DNA of 64,000 nt, taken from Pseudomonas sp. GM79 (GTDB taxonomy: Bacteria; Pseudomonadota; Gammaproteobacteria; Pseudomonadales; Pseudomonadaceae). The notes beneath the pieces are model-generated. The model ran no database searches, had not been told where the DNA came from, and worked only from the letters and a program-made list of their open reading frames with translations. The stretch's first letter is position 1. Every line of letters starts with the position of its first letter. Positions 51,749-60,304 of the stretch are shown here, one piece after another. The position numbers and the translations under genes were made by a program. The stretch covers positions 27,333 through 91,332 of the forward strand of contig NZ_AKJE01000114.1 of NCBI RefSeq assembly GCF_000282495.1. The letters are read 5' to 3'.

Positions 51749-52774
51749 TTAAGGATTTCGCACCTTGTCCATCACCGCCAGGGAGCGCGATGCGTTAAGG
51801 ACCAGCCCGTAGCTGAGCTTGTCGTAGGTGCGGAATACCATCAGCAGCCCGGCCCGCTCGTCGGGAATTTTCAATGGCTGACCGGTAATCCGGTCACGCA
51901 CGGTTTCACCGGTTTTCATCACCACCAGCACATTGCCTTCGGCCAGGCCATCGCGCTGCCCTTTGTTGAGCGTGACGACATCCAGCGCGCCGATCTGGGT
52001 GACCCCACGCGGCACATCAATAATCAAGCCGTTGATTTCGGTTGCCGGCGCACTGGGCATGAAGGTCGAATTGATCGAGCGTTCTTCGCCGCCGAACAAG
52101 CGGTCGCCGAGTCGCACTTCCTGAGTGGTGCGTTGCAGGGCCAGGGTGGCGACGTCGCCTTCAGTGGCAATGATCTCGCCGCCACCGATGTCGTCGGCGT
52201 TGATCCCCAGAAACTCCTTGCTCTGCGGATCGGTGTAGACCTTGCCCTGACGGAAGATGCCGTACACCGGTTGTGCCGGGTCGAAATGGCCACGCGCGAA
52301 TATTCGATCACCGGTGCCACTGAGCACCCGTTCGGCATCGCCAGCGACGATGTAGGGCGCCTTGTCGAAATCCTCCGCCTTGTCGACGATGCGATTGCTC
52401 AGCAGAAAGCTGTTGATCGATTTCAGCGGGATGCTCGGAATGGCATCGGCCACCGGCGAGCTGCGGATTCGTGGCGAAAGCTTGATGGTGCCCCGGGAAG
52501 CGCCGCGATTAAGGGTCAGGCGTGGCTGACCGTTGACGTAGACCAGCGATAGCGTATCGCCCGGATAGATGAGATTGGGGTTTTCGATCTGTGGATTGGC
52601 CTGCCAAAGCTGCGGCCATTCCCACGGCTCACGCAGGTATTTGGCGGAAATGTCCCAGAGTGTGTCCCCTGCCACTACGGTGTATTGCTGTGGAAAACCT
52701 TCCCTGAGTTGCACTTGCCCATGCGCAAAACCGGCCGAGGCCAGAAGGAGCAAGGCGAGTAGTGATTTCCTCAT
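51749..52774 (-). CDS. LysM-domain secreted protein
   Basis: Protein of 341 aa with a Sec signal peptide (MRKSLLALLLLASAGFAHG). One LysM domain follows (about 28-78, YTVVAGDTLWDISAKYL to YPGDTLSLVY), and then a long domain of unknown fold that is conserved next to dprA in pseudomonads. It is expected to bind peptidoglycan. The start is set by the signal peptide and an AAAGGGAT ribosome site; the frame is open 37 codons further. Divergent from def. Confidence 0.88.
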   Translation of the reverse strand: MRKSLLALLLLASAGFAHGQVQLREGFPQQYTVVAGDTLWDISAKYLREPWEWPQLWQANPQIENPNLIYPGDTLSLVYVNGQPRLTLNRGASRGTIKLSPRIRSSPVADAIPSIPLKSINSFLLSNRIVDKAEDFDKAPYIVAGDAERVLSGTGDRIFARGHFDPAQPVYGIFRQGKVYTDPQSKEFLGINADDIGGGEIIATEGDVATLALQRTTQEVRLGDRLFGGEERSINSTFMPSAPATEINGLIIDVPRGVTQIGALDVVTLNKGQRDGLAEGNVLVVMKTGETVRDRITGQPLKIPDERAGLLMVFRTYDKLSYGLVLNASRSLAVMDKVRNP

Positions 52775-52943
52775 GCGGTGAATCCCTTTATTATGTACGT
52801 TCGCGTGAAACGCCAGAGCCCTCGTGGCTCGCTTCCGGCTCATTATTGAAAAGCGGGAAGCTACGTTCACAACGGTAGCCTGCATCCTCGGACTCGCCAG
52901 GCCATCGACCCGACTTTACCTCACACGTGCAGCAATTGAGCTT

Positions 52944-53450
52944 ATGGCCATTTTAGACATCCTCGAATTCCCCGACTCGCGCCTGCGTACTATCGCCAAA
53001 CCAGTGGCTGTAGTGGACGACGAAGTGCGTCAGTTGGTCGATGATATGTTTGAAACAATGTATGAAGCGCCAGGCATCGGCCTCGCCGCGACCCAGGTCA
53101 ACGTGCACAAACGTATCGTCGTAATGGACCTCTCCGAAGACCGCAGCGAACCGCGAGTGTTCATCAACCCCGAGTTCGAAGTCCTGACTGACGAGGTGGA
53201 CCAGTACCAGGAAGGCTGCCTCTCGGTGCCGGGCTTCTACGAAAACGTCGATCGCCCGCAAAAGGTCAAGATCAAGGCCCAGGACCGCGACGGCCAACCG
53301 TACGAACTGATCGCCGAAGGCCTGCTTGCGGTATGCATCCAGCATGAATGCGACCACCTCAACGGCAAATTGTTCGTTGATTACCTGTCCACGCTCAAAC
53401 GCGACCGGATCAAGAAGAAACTGGAAAAGCTCCATCGCCAGAACGCTTGA
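52944..53450 (+). CDS. def: Def, peptide deformylase
   Basis: Removes the formyl group from nascent proteins, 168 aa. All three metal motifs are intact: GIGLAATQV, EGCLSVP (Cys ligand) and QHECDHLNG (two His ligands and catalytic Glu). The ATG before MAILDILEFP gives the normal length; an open stretch of 40 codons upstream covers the divergent promoter. Followed by a terminator-like hairpin and then fmt, with which it forms the def-fmt-rsmB-trkA set. Confidence 0.97.
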   Translation: MAILDILEFPDSRLRTIAKPVAVVDDEVRQLVDDMFETMYEAPGIGLAATQVNVHKRIVVMDLSEDRSEPRVFINPEFEVLTDEVDQYQEGCLSVPGFYENVDRPQKVKIKAQDRDGQPYELIAEGLLAVCIQHECDHLNGKLFVDYLSTLKRDRIKKKLEKLHRQNA

Positions 53451-53462
53451 TGCCCTTCTTTC

Positions 53463-53493
53463 AAAGGCTTGCTGCGGCAAGCCTTTTTCTTTT
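53463..53493 (+). terminator. Hairpin with T-run between def and fmt
   Basis: Perfect 10-bp stem AAAGGCTTGC with loop TGCG, followed by TTTCTTTT. It may attenuate rather than stop transcription into fmt. Confidence 0.75.
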
Positions 53494-53521
53494 GCGACTG
53501 CTTTGTAATTGAGAGCTTCCC

Positions 53522-54481
53522 ATGACTGAGCCACTGCGCATTGTCTTTGCCGGTACCCCGGAATTCGCCGCCGAACACCTCAAGGCTCTGCTCGACAGTC
53601 CTTACGAGATCGTTGCGGTCTACACCCAACCGGACCGTCCGGCAGGCCGTGGGCAGAAGCTGATGCCGAGCCCGGTCAAGCAGTTGGCTCTGGAGCACAA
53701 CATCCAGGTATTGCAACCACCGACCCTGCGCAACGAAGACGCTCAGGCTGAACTGGCCGCACTGAAACCGGATTTGCTGGTGGTGGTCGCCTACGGCCTG
53801 ATCCTGCCGCAAGTAGTGCTGGATATCCCGCGCCTGGGTTGCATCAACAGCCACGCTTCATTGCTGCCACGCTGGCGCGGTGCGGCGCCGATCCAGCGCG
53901 CCGTTGAAGCGGGCGATAGCGAGAGCGGCGTGACCGTGATGCGTATGGAACTGGGCCTCGACACCGGGCCGATGCTGCTCAAGGTCACCACGCCGATCAG
54001 TGCCGAAGACACCGGTGGCAGCCTCCATGATCGCCTCGCAGAAATGGGCCCACCGGCCGTGGTGCAGGCGATTGCCGGCCTGGCTGCGGGCACCCTAGAA
54101 GGCGAAGTGCAGGACAACAGCCTCGCCACCTACGCACACAAATTGAACAAGGACGAAGCGCGCATCGACTGGAGCCGCCCGGCGGTTGAGCTGGAGCGTC
54201 TGGTTCGCGCCTTCAACCCTTGGCCGATTACCCACAGCACGCTGAACGGCGAAGCGCTGAAAGTGTTGGCTGCGAGCCTGGCCGAAGGGCAGGGCGCGCC
54301 GGGTGAAATCCTCAGCGCCAGCAAGGACGGCTTGGTCGTCGCCTGCGGTGAACAGGCACTGTGCCTGACCCGTCTGCAGTTGCCCGGCGGCAAGGCGCTG
54401 AACTTCAGCGACTTGTTCAACAGCCGTCGTGAGAAATTCGCCCTCGGCACCGTTCTCGGTCAAGCGGCGGACGCTCAATGA
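53522..54481 (+). CDS. fmt: Fmt, methionyl-tRNA formyltransferase
   Basis: Formylates initiator Met-tRNA, 319 aa. The N-terminal catalytic domain has RIVFAGTPEFAA and the signature INSHASLLPRWRGAAPIQRA, with Asn/His and a downstream Asp (LGLDTGPML) as active-site residues. The C-terminal OB-like tRNA-binding domain is about 210-315. The stop overlaps the rsmB start (ATGA). Confidence 0.97.
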   Translation: MTEPLRIVFAGTPEFAAEHLKALLDSPYEIVAVYTQPDRPAGRGQKLMPSPVKQLALEHNIQVLQPPTLRNEDAQAELAALKPDLLVVVAYGLILPQVVLDIPRLGCINSHASLLPRWRGAAPIQRAVEAGDSESGVTVMRMELGLDTGPMLLKVTTPISAEDTGGSLHDRLAEMGPPAVVQAIAGLAAGTLEGEVQDNSLATYAHKLNKDEARIDWSRPAVELERLVRAFNPWPITHSTLNGEALKVLAASLAEGQGAPGEILSASKDGLVVACGEQALCLTRLQLPGGKALNFSDLFNSRREKFALGTVLGQAADAQ

Positions 54482-55788
54482 ATCCACGTCTGGCCGCCGC
54501 CAAGGCATTGGCCGCTGTTCTTAACGGAAAAGCCTCACTCAACAGTTCTCTGCCGACGCAAATGGACAAGGTCGAAGACCGCGATCGCGGCTTCACCCAG
54601 GACCTGGCATTTGGCACGGCTCGCTGGCAGCCACGTTTGTCGGCGCTGGCGGCCAAGTTGCTGCAAAAGCCGTTCAAAGCGGCTGATGCCGATGTCGAGG
54701 CGCTATTGCTGGTCGGCCTCTACCAACTGCTCTACACCCGGGTTCCGGCCCACGCGGCCATCGGCGAAACCGTCGGTTGCGCCGACAAACTGAAAAAACC
54801 GTGGGCCAAAGCCTTGCTCAACGCCGTTTTGCGCCGCGCCCAACGGGAAAGCGAAGCGCTGCTGGCCGAGCTGGAGCACGACCCGGTGGTGCGCACCGCT
54901 CACCCGCGCTGGCTGCAAAAATCCCTCAAAGCCTTCTGGCCTGAGCAGTGGGAAGCCATTTGCGCGGCGAACAACGCTCACCCGCCGATGATTTTGCGGG
55001 TCAACCGTCGCCATCACACCCGCGATGCTTATCTCGGGTTGCTGACCGAAGCGGGCATCGCTGCCACGCCGTGCATTTACAGTCAGGACGGCATTATCCT
55101 CGAAGCAGCGGCCGACGTGCGCAGCCTCCCGGGTTTCGCCGAAGGCTGGATCAGCGTGCAGGACGAAGCCGCGCAACTGGCTGCCGACCTGCTGGACCTG
55201 GCGCCAGGCCAACGGGTGCTGGACGCCTGCTGCGCACCGGGCGGCAAGACCTGCCACATCCTTGAAGCCGAGCCGGCACTCGCCGGCGTGGTGGCGGTGG
55301 ATCTGGAAGCCAAGCGTCTGGTGCGGGTGCGGGAAAACCTTGCACGCCTGGGCCTGAGCGCCGAACTGATCGCCGCCGACGGCCGCGACACCGCGACCTG
55401 GTGGGACGGCAAGCCATTCCAACGCATTCTGCTGGACGCGCCATGCTCGGCTACCGGTGTGATTCGTCGTCACCCGGACATCAAACTGACTCGCCAACCC
55501 GACGACATTGCCGCATTGGCGGTGCTTCAGGGCGAATTGCTTGACGCTATGTGGATAACGTTGGAAGTGGGCGGCATTCTGCTTTACGCCACTTGCTCCA
55601 CACTGCCGACCGAGAACACCGAAGTCATCGAAGCGTTCCTTGCTCGCACGCCGGGCGCCCGTGAACTGGACCTCGCGACTCAAGCCGGTATCAAGCAACC
55701 TCACGGTCGCCAATTACTGGCCCAGGAAGGCGGCCACGACGGGTTCTACTACGCCAAGCTGATCAAGATTGCCGCCGCGCGCGGTTAA
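54478..55788 (+). CDS. rsmB: RsmB (Sun/Fmu), 16S rRNA m5C967 methyltransferase
   Basis: Methylates C967 of 16S rRNA with SAM, 436 aa. An N-terminal NusB-like RNA-binding domain (about 1-135) precedes the methyltransferase. SAM motif: DACCAPGGKTCH. The two active cysteines lie in DAPCSATGVIRRHPDIK and ATCSTLPTEN. Translationally coupled to fmt by a 4-bp overlap and followed after 22 bp by trkA. Confidence 0.96.
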   Translation: MNPRLAAAKALAAVLNGKASLNSSLPTQMDKVEDRDRGFTQDLAFGTARWQPRLSALAAKLLQKPFKAADADVEALLLVGLYQLLYTRVPAHAAIGETVGCADKLKKPWAKALLNAVLRRAQRESEALLAELEHDPVVRTAHPRWLQKSLKAFWPEQWEAICAANNAHPPMILRVNRRHHTRDAYLGLLTEAGIAATPCIYSQDGIILEAAADVRSLPGFAEGWISVQDEAAQLAADLLDLAPGQRVLDACCAPGGKTCHILEAEPALAGVVAVDLEAKRLVRVRENLARLGLSAELIAADGRDTATWWDGKPFQRILLDAPCSATGVIRRHPDIKLTRQPDDIAALAVLQGELLDAMWITLEVGGILLYATCSTLPTENTEVIEAFLARTPGARELDLATQAGIKQPHGRQLLAQEGGHDGFYYAKLIKIAAARG

Positions 55789-55810
55789 CCGGTTTTAAGG
55801 GAGTGACTGG

Positions 55811-57184
55811 ATGAAAATCATCATCCTCGGCGCAGGGCAGGTCGGCGGTTCGCTGGCGGAACACTTGGCCAGCGAGGCCAACGACATCACCGTGGTCGAC
55901 ACCGATGGCGAACGCCTGCGTGACCTCGGTGATCGGCTGGACATCCGCACCGTGCAAGGTCGCGGTTCGCTGCCGACTATCCTGCGTCAGGCCGGTGCCG
56001 ACGACGCCGACATGTTGGTTGCAGTGACCAACAGTGACGAAACCAACATGGTGGCCTGTCAGGTCGCTCACACTCTGTTTCACACACCGACCAAGATCGC
56101 CCGGGTCCGCGAAGCCGCGTACCTGACCCGCGCCGAACTGTTCGATAACGAAGCGATTCCGGTCGACGTGCTGATCAGTCCGGAGCAAGTCGTTACCAAC
56201 TACATCAAGCGCCTGATCCAGCATCCGGGTGCGTTGCAGGTAATCGACTTCGCCGAAGGCAAGGCGCAACTGGTGGCAGTGAAAGCCTATTACGGCGGTC
56301 CGCTGGTGGGTCAGCAATTGCGCCAGTTGCGTGAACACATGCCGAACGTCGAAACCCGCGTTGCGGCGATTTTCCGTCGTGACCGGCCGATCCTGCCCCA
56401 GGGCGATACGGTGATCGAGGCCGACGATGAAGTATTTTTCATCGCCGCCAAAGCGAATATTCGCGCGGTGATGAGCGAAATGCGCCGCCTCGATGAGAGC
56501 TACAAACGTATCGTCATCGCTGGCGGCGGGCAGATTGGCGAGCGCTTGGCCGAGGCCATCGAAAGCCGTTATCAGGTGAAGATCATCGAGATGAACCCGG
56601 CCCGCTGCCGCCATCTCTCGGACACCCTCGACAGCACCGTGGTGTTGCAGGGCAGTGCCTCCGACCGCGACCTGCTGATCGAGGAGAACATCGCCGACGC
56701 CGATATCTTCCTGGCGCTGACCAACGACGACGAAGCCAACATCATGTCGTCGCTACTGGCCAAGCGCCTGGGCGCGAAGAAGGTGATGACGATCATCAAC
56801 AACCCGGCCTACGTCGACCTGATCCAGGGTGGCGACATCGACATCGCCATCAGCCCGCAATTGGCGACCATCGGCACGTTGCTGGCCCACGTGCGGCGCG
56901 GCGATATCGTCAGCGTGCACTCATTGCGTCGAGGTGCGGCGGAAGCCATTGAGGCCATCGCCCACGGTGATTCGAAGTCGAGCAAGGTGATCGGCAAGGC
57001 CATTGAAAACATCGGCCTGCCACCAGGAACCACCATTGGCGCGATCATCCGCGACGAAGAAGTGATCATCGCCCACGACAACACAGTGATCGAAGCCGGC
57101 GACCATGTGATTCTGTTCCTTGTGGATAAAAAGCATATTCGGGATGTGGAAAAGCTGTTCCATGTGGGGTTGAGCTTCTTCTGA
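55811..57184 (+). CDS. trkA: TrkA, potassium-uptake regulatory subunit
   Basis: Peripheral membrane subunit that binds NAD(H)/ATP and gates the TrkH/TrkG potassium channel, 457 aa. It has two RCK halves, each with an N-terminal Rossmann part: IIILGAGQVGGSLAEHLA and IVIAGGGQIGERLAEAIE. Each is followed by a C-terminal ligand lobe. The membrane partner TrkH is not in the window, which is usual for Pseudomonas. GGGAGTG precedes the ATG. Confidence 0.97.
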   Translation: MKIIILGAGQVGGSLAEHLASEANDITVVDTDGERLRDLGDRLDIRTVQGRGSLPTILRQAGADDADMLVAVTNSDETNMVACQVAHTLFHTPTKIARVREAAYLTRAELFDNEAIPVDVLISPEQVVTNYIKRLIQHPGALQVIDFAEGKAQLVAVKAYYGGPLVGQQLRQLREHMPNVETRVAAIFRRDRPILPQGDTVIEADDEVFFIAAKANIRAVMSEMRRLDESYKRIVIAGGGQIGERLAEAIESRYQVKIIEMNPARCRHLSDTLDSTVVLQGSASDRDLLIEENIADADIFLALTNDDEANIMSSLLAKRLGAKKVMTIINNPAYVDLIQGGDIDIAISPQLATIGTLLAHVRRGDIVSVHSLRRGAAEAIEAIAHGDSKSSKVIGKAIENIGLPPGTTIGAIIRDEEVIIAHDNTVIEAGDHVILFLVDKKHIRDVEKLFHVGLSFF

Positions 57185-57214
57185 TCCGGAATTTGCAGTG
57201 GCTGGACGGGCCTC

Positions 57215-57305
57215 TTCGCGGGCAAGCCCGCTCCCACAGTGTTTTGCACTGAACACATATCTTGTGTACGACCGAGATTCCTGTGGGAGCGGGCTTGCCC
57301 GCGAA
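57215..57305. repeat. REP inverted pair
   Basis: Perfect 25-base arms with core CGGGCAAGCCCGCTCCCAC and complement around a 41-base loop. Between trkA and the TPR-protein gene. Confidence 0.9.
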
Positions 57306-57358
57306 AGCAATCTCAAGAACAAACAGGCATCCCTGAATAACCTCAATAGGAATCCACC

Positions 57359-57673
57359 ATGATCGAATCCCTGGAAAAAATGCTCGCCAAGGGTGTGGAT
57401 AACTCCCTGCTGCGCTTCGGTCTGGGCAAGGGTTATCTGGATCTGGGTGAAAATGCCAAAGCCGCAGAGCATTTCCAGCGCTGCGTCGATTTCGATCCGA
57501 AGTATTCGGCGGCCTGGAAGCTACTGGGCAAGGCCCATCTGGCGCTGGCGGATTACGCGGCGGCACGTCAGGCCTGGGACCAGGGCCTGGAAGCCGCCCG
57601 CAACCATGGCGACAAACAGGCCGAGAAGGAAATGACGGTGTTTTTGAAAAAGCTTGAGCGTCAGGCGCACTGA
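57359..57673 (+). CDS. Small tetratricopeptide-repeat protein
   Basis: Cytoplasmic protein of 104 aa made of about three TPR-like helical pairs, for example LLRFGLGKGYLDLGENAKAA, then HFQRCVDFDPKYSAAWKLLG. No signal peptide. Such proteins act as adaptors for partner binding; the partner is unknown. It stands alone between a repeat pair and a terminator. Confidence 0.8.
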   Translation: MIESLEKMLAKGVDNSLLRFGLGKGYLDLGENAKAAEHFQRCVDFDPKYSAAWKLLGKAHLALADYAAARQAWDQGLEAARNHGDKQAEKEMTVFLKKLERQAH

Positions 57674-57703
57674 TCAGAGGCAACTCAGGCCAAAGATCAA
57701 AAG

Positions 57704-57760
57704 ATCAAAAGATCGCAGCCTGCGGCAGCTCCTACGGAAACCTGCGATCTTTTGATTTTT
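57704..57760 (+). terminator. Terminator after the TPR gene, related to the third repeat family
   Basis: A 15-bp stem (ATCAAAAGATCGCAG and complement) ends in TTTTT. The left side carries an extra direct AAAGATC duplication. The GCAGCCTGCGGCAGCTCCTA loop region links it to the repeat at 41403-41466. Confidence 0.75.
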
Positions 57761-57783
57761 ACCGGGGATTATCCACAGCAGCC

Positions 57784-58671
57784 TCAGTACCAGCGTTCTT
57801 CGCCCGGCGGACGCTTCTTGAAGCGCTTCATGCTCCACATGTACTGGCTCGGATAAGCCCGCACATAGCGCTCGACCACTTGGCTCATGGCCGCGCAGGA
57901 GGTTTCGGTATCGGTGCTGTACATAGCCTCCGGGGCGGCTTCGAGGATCACTTTGTAACCCGAACCGTCCGGTAGCCGCAGGGCATGCAGGAACACGCCG
58001 ACCGCTTTGCCGCCGGCCAGCATGTTCGGCACGAATTTACTGGTCAGGGCCTGAGTGGCGAAGAACGGCACGAAGATCCCGGCGGATTCGGCCGGTTCCG
58101 GGTCAGCCGGAATGCCCACTGCCCCCCCTTTACGCACTTCCTTGATCACGCTGAGGATGCCTTCCTTGGTGGAAGCGGCCACCCGGTTACCTAATTGCAC
58201 CCGCTGCTTGCGCAGCAACTCATCCACCGCCTTGAGCTTGGGCGGACGGTAGAAAATGATCGGTTTGCACTGGTTGCAATAGAAGTGGTTCAACACTTCC
58301 CAGTTGCCCAGGTGGCTGGTGATGCCGACCACGCCTTTGCCGGAGGCGAGGGCGTCTTTAAGCACATCGAGACCTTCGACTTCACGCACCAAATCAATGG
58401 AACGCTGGGCCGGCCAGATCCACGCGCAAGCGCTCTCGGTCAGGGACTTGCCGATGTCTTTCAGGCTCTGTCCGACTAAACGCTCGCGTTCGGCCGGGTC
58501 CATCTGCGGAAAGCACTTGGCGAGGTTGATCCGCACCACGTCGCGGGAACGGTTGGGGGTTTTCCACATGATCCAGCCAATTGCTGAACCCACCGCCTGC
58601 ACGGCCCGCCAAGGAAGCAGGGCAAACAGACGCAGAGCGCCTACCAGCAAGGCGCCTTTCAACTTATCCAC
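57784..58671 (-). CDS. LpxL/HtrB-like lipid A acyltransferase
   Basis: Inner-membrane acyltransferase of 295 aa with an N-terminal membrane segment (about 5-35). The catalytic HX4E motif is HLGNWE (about residue 120). The downstream family motif is GIPADPEPAESAGIFVPFF, which differs from the usual DQ-containing block. Homologues add secondary acyl chains to lipid A; the P. aeruginosa gene in this position (from memory PA0011, htrB1) is one of two HtrB proteins. Which position and chain length it uses cannot be told here. Confidence 0.88.
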   Translation of the reverse strand: MDKLKGALLVGALRLFALLPWRAVQAVGSAIGWIMWKTPNRSRDVVRINLAKCFPQMDPAERERLVGQSLKDIGKSLTESACAWIWPAQRSIDLVREVEGLDVLKDALASGKGVVGITSHLGNWEVLNHFYCNQCKPIIFYRPPKLKAVDELLRKQRVQLGNRVAASTKEGILSVIKEVRKGGAVGIPADPEPAESAGIFVPFFATQALTSKFVPNMLAGGKAVGVFLHALRLPDGSGYKVILEAAPEAMYSTDTETSCAAMSQVVERYVRAYPSQYMWSMKRFKKRPPGEERWY

Positions 58672-58711
58672 AGGTCACTCCTGATCTTGTGCTGTGCGCG
58701 AGGCGGCTATT

Positions 58712-59269
58712 CTAACCGCCGTTCGCCAAGGTGGCGTAGCGATCGCAATCCCGGGTGTGGTCCATGACCATGCCCGAGGCCTGCATCAACGCGTAACAAA
58801 TGGTCGGGCCGACGAACGTGAATCCGGCTTTTTTCAGGCCTTTGCTCATCTCGACGGCAACCGGTGTCACGGCCGGCACTTCACTGCGATCCTTGAAATG
58901 ATTGATCACCGGCGCTCCGCCGACGAACGACCAGAGAAACACCACCGGGTCCTCCAGCGCCAGCCAGGCTTGGGCATTACGCCGGGCCGCATTGAGTTTG
59001 AGGCGATTGCGGATGATCCCCGGATCGAGCATCAATTCATCGATTTCCGCGTCGCTCATCTGTGCCACACGCTGTACGTCGAAGCCAAACAGCACCTCGC
59101 GATAACGCTCTCGTTTGCGCAACACAGTGATCCAGGAAAGCCCGGCCTGGAACCCTTCGAGCAAAAGCAACTCGAACAAACCCTGCGCATCGCGTAGCGG
59201 CGTGCCCCACTCCTGATCGTGATAAGCCATGTACAGCGGATCTTCGGTACACCAAAAGCAGCGTGGCAT
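58712..59269 (-). CDS. tag: Tag, 3-methyladenine DNA glycosylase I
   Basis: Base-excision glycosylase for 3-methyladenine, 185 aa. Zinc ligands fit Cys4 (PRCFWC), His (AYHDQEWG) and the C-terminal His/Cys (HTRDCDRY). The base pocket includes FELLLLEGFQAGLSW. The start is the ATG before MPRCFW, after CTGGAG; the frame stays open far upstream, antisense to glyQ, but that part is not real. Divergent from glyQ. Confidence 0.96.
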   Translation of the reverse strand: MPRCFWCTEDPLYMAYHDQEWGTPLRDAQGLFELLLLEGFQAGLSWITVLRKRERYREVLFGFDVQRVAQMSDAEIDELMLDPGIIRNRLKLNAARRNAQAWLALEDPVVFLWSFVGGAPVINHFKDRSEVPAVTPVAVEMSKGLKKAGFTFVGPTICYALMQASGMVMDHTRDCDRYATLANGG

Positions 59270-59350
59270 AAGGCTCCAGGGGGCGTGCGCAGGACCGAAT
59301 CGGGTATACTCCCGCTCTTTAAATCGCAGCCCAAGAAACAGGTGAATTTC

Positions 59351-60304
59351 GTGAGCCAGCCTACGCCAGCCGTGCGTACCTTCCAAGACTTGATCCTCGC
59401 CCTCCAGCAATACTGGGCCGAGCAAGGTTGTGTGGTACTTCAGCCCTACGATATGGAAGTAGGCGCCGGCACTTTCCACACTGCCACGTTCCTGCGCGCC
59501 ATTGGCCCGGAAACCTGGAACGCCGCTTATGTGCAGCCCAGTCGTCGCCCGACTGACGGCCGCTACGGCGAAAACCCGAACCGTCTGCAGCACTACTACC
59601 AGTTTCAGGTAGTCCTGAAGCCGAACCCGGACAACTTCCAGGAACTGTACCTGGGCTCCCTCAAGCACGTGGGCCTCGACCCGCTGGTGCACGACATCCG
59701 TTTCGTCGAAGACAACTGGGAGTCGCCAACGCTGGGCGCCTGGGGTCTGGGCTGGGAAGTCTGGCTCAACGGCATGGAAGTGACGCAGTTCACTTACTTC
59801 CAGCAAGCGGGCGGCATCGAGTGCTACCCGGTGACCGGCGAGATCACTTACGGTCTGGAGCGCCTGGCCATGTACCTGCAAGGCGTGGACTCGGTCTACG
59901 ACCTGGTCTGGGCTGACGGTCCGTTCGGCAAGGTGACCTACGGCGACGTGTTCCACCAGAACGAAGTGGAGCAGTCGACCTACAACTTCGAACACGCCAA
60001 CGTCGAGAAGCTGTTCGAGTTGTTCGACTTCTATGAAAGCGAAGCCAAGCGCCTGATCGAACTTGATCAGCCATTGCCGTTGCCGAGCTACGAAATGGTG
60101 TTGAAGGCTTCCCACACCTTCAACCTGCTGGATGCGCGCCGGGCGATCTCGGTGACCGCGCGTCAGCAATACATCCTGCGTGTACGCACCCTGGCGCGTT
60201 CCGTTGCGCAAGCCTACCTGCTGGCTCGAGCCAAGCTGGGCTTCCCGATGGCGACCCCGGACCTGCGTGATGAAGTACTGGCCAAGCTGGAGGCTGCACA
60301 ATGA
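59351..60304 (+). CDS. glyQ: GlyQ, glycyl-tRNA synthetase alpha subunit
   Basis: Catalytic class II subunit of the alpha2-beta2 glycyl-tRNA synthetase, 317 aa. It starts at GTG (MSQPTPAVRTFQ), preceded by AGGTGAAT, in line with known Pseudomonas GlyQ starts. Highly conserved blocks include QPYDMEVGAGTFHTATFLR and QPSRRPTDGRYGENPNRLQ. Its end overlaps glyS by 4 bp (ATGA). Confidence 0.97.
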   Translation: MSQPTPAVRTFQDLILALQQYWAEQGCVVLQPYDMEVGAGTFHTATFLRAIGPETWNAAYVQPSRRPTDGRYGENPNRLQHYYQFQVVLKPNPDNFQELYLGSLKHVGLDPLVHDIRFVEDNWESPTLGAWGLGWEVWLNGMEVTQFTYFQQAGGIECYPVTGEITYGLERLAMYLQGVDSVYDLVWADGPFGKVTYGDVFHQNEVEQSTYNFEHANVEKLFELFDFYESEAKRLIELDQPLPLPSYEMVLKASHTFNLLDARRAISVTARQQYILRVRTLARSVAQAYLLARAKLGFPMATPDLRDEVLAKLEAAQ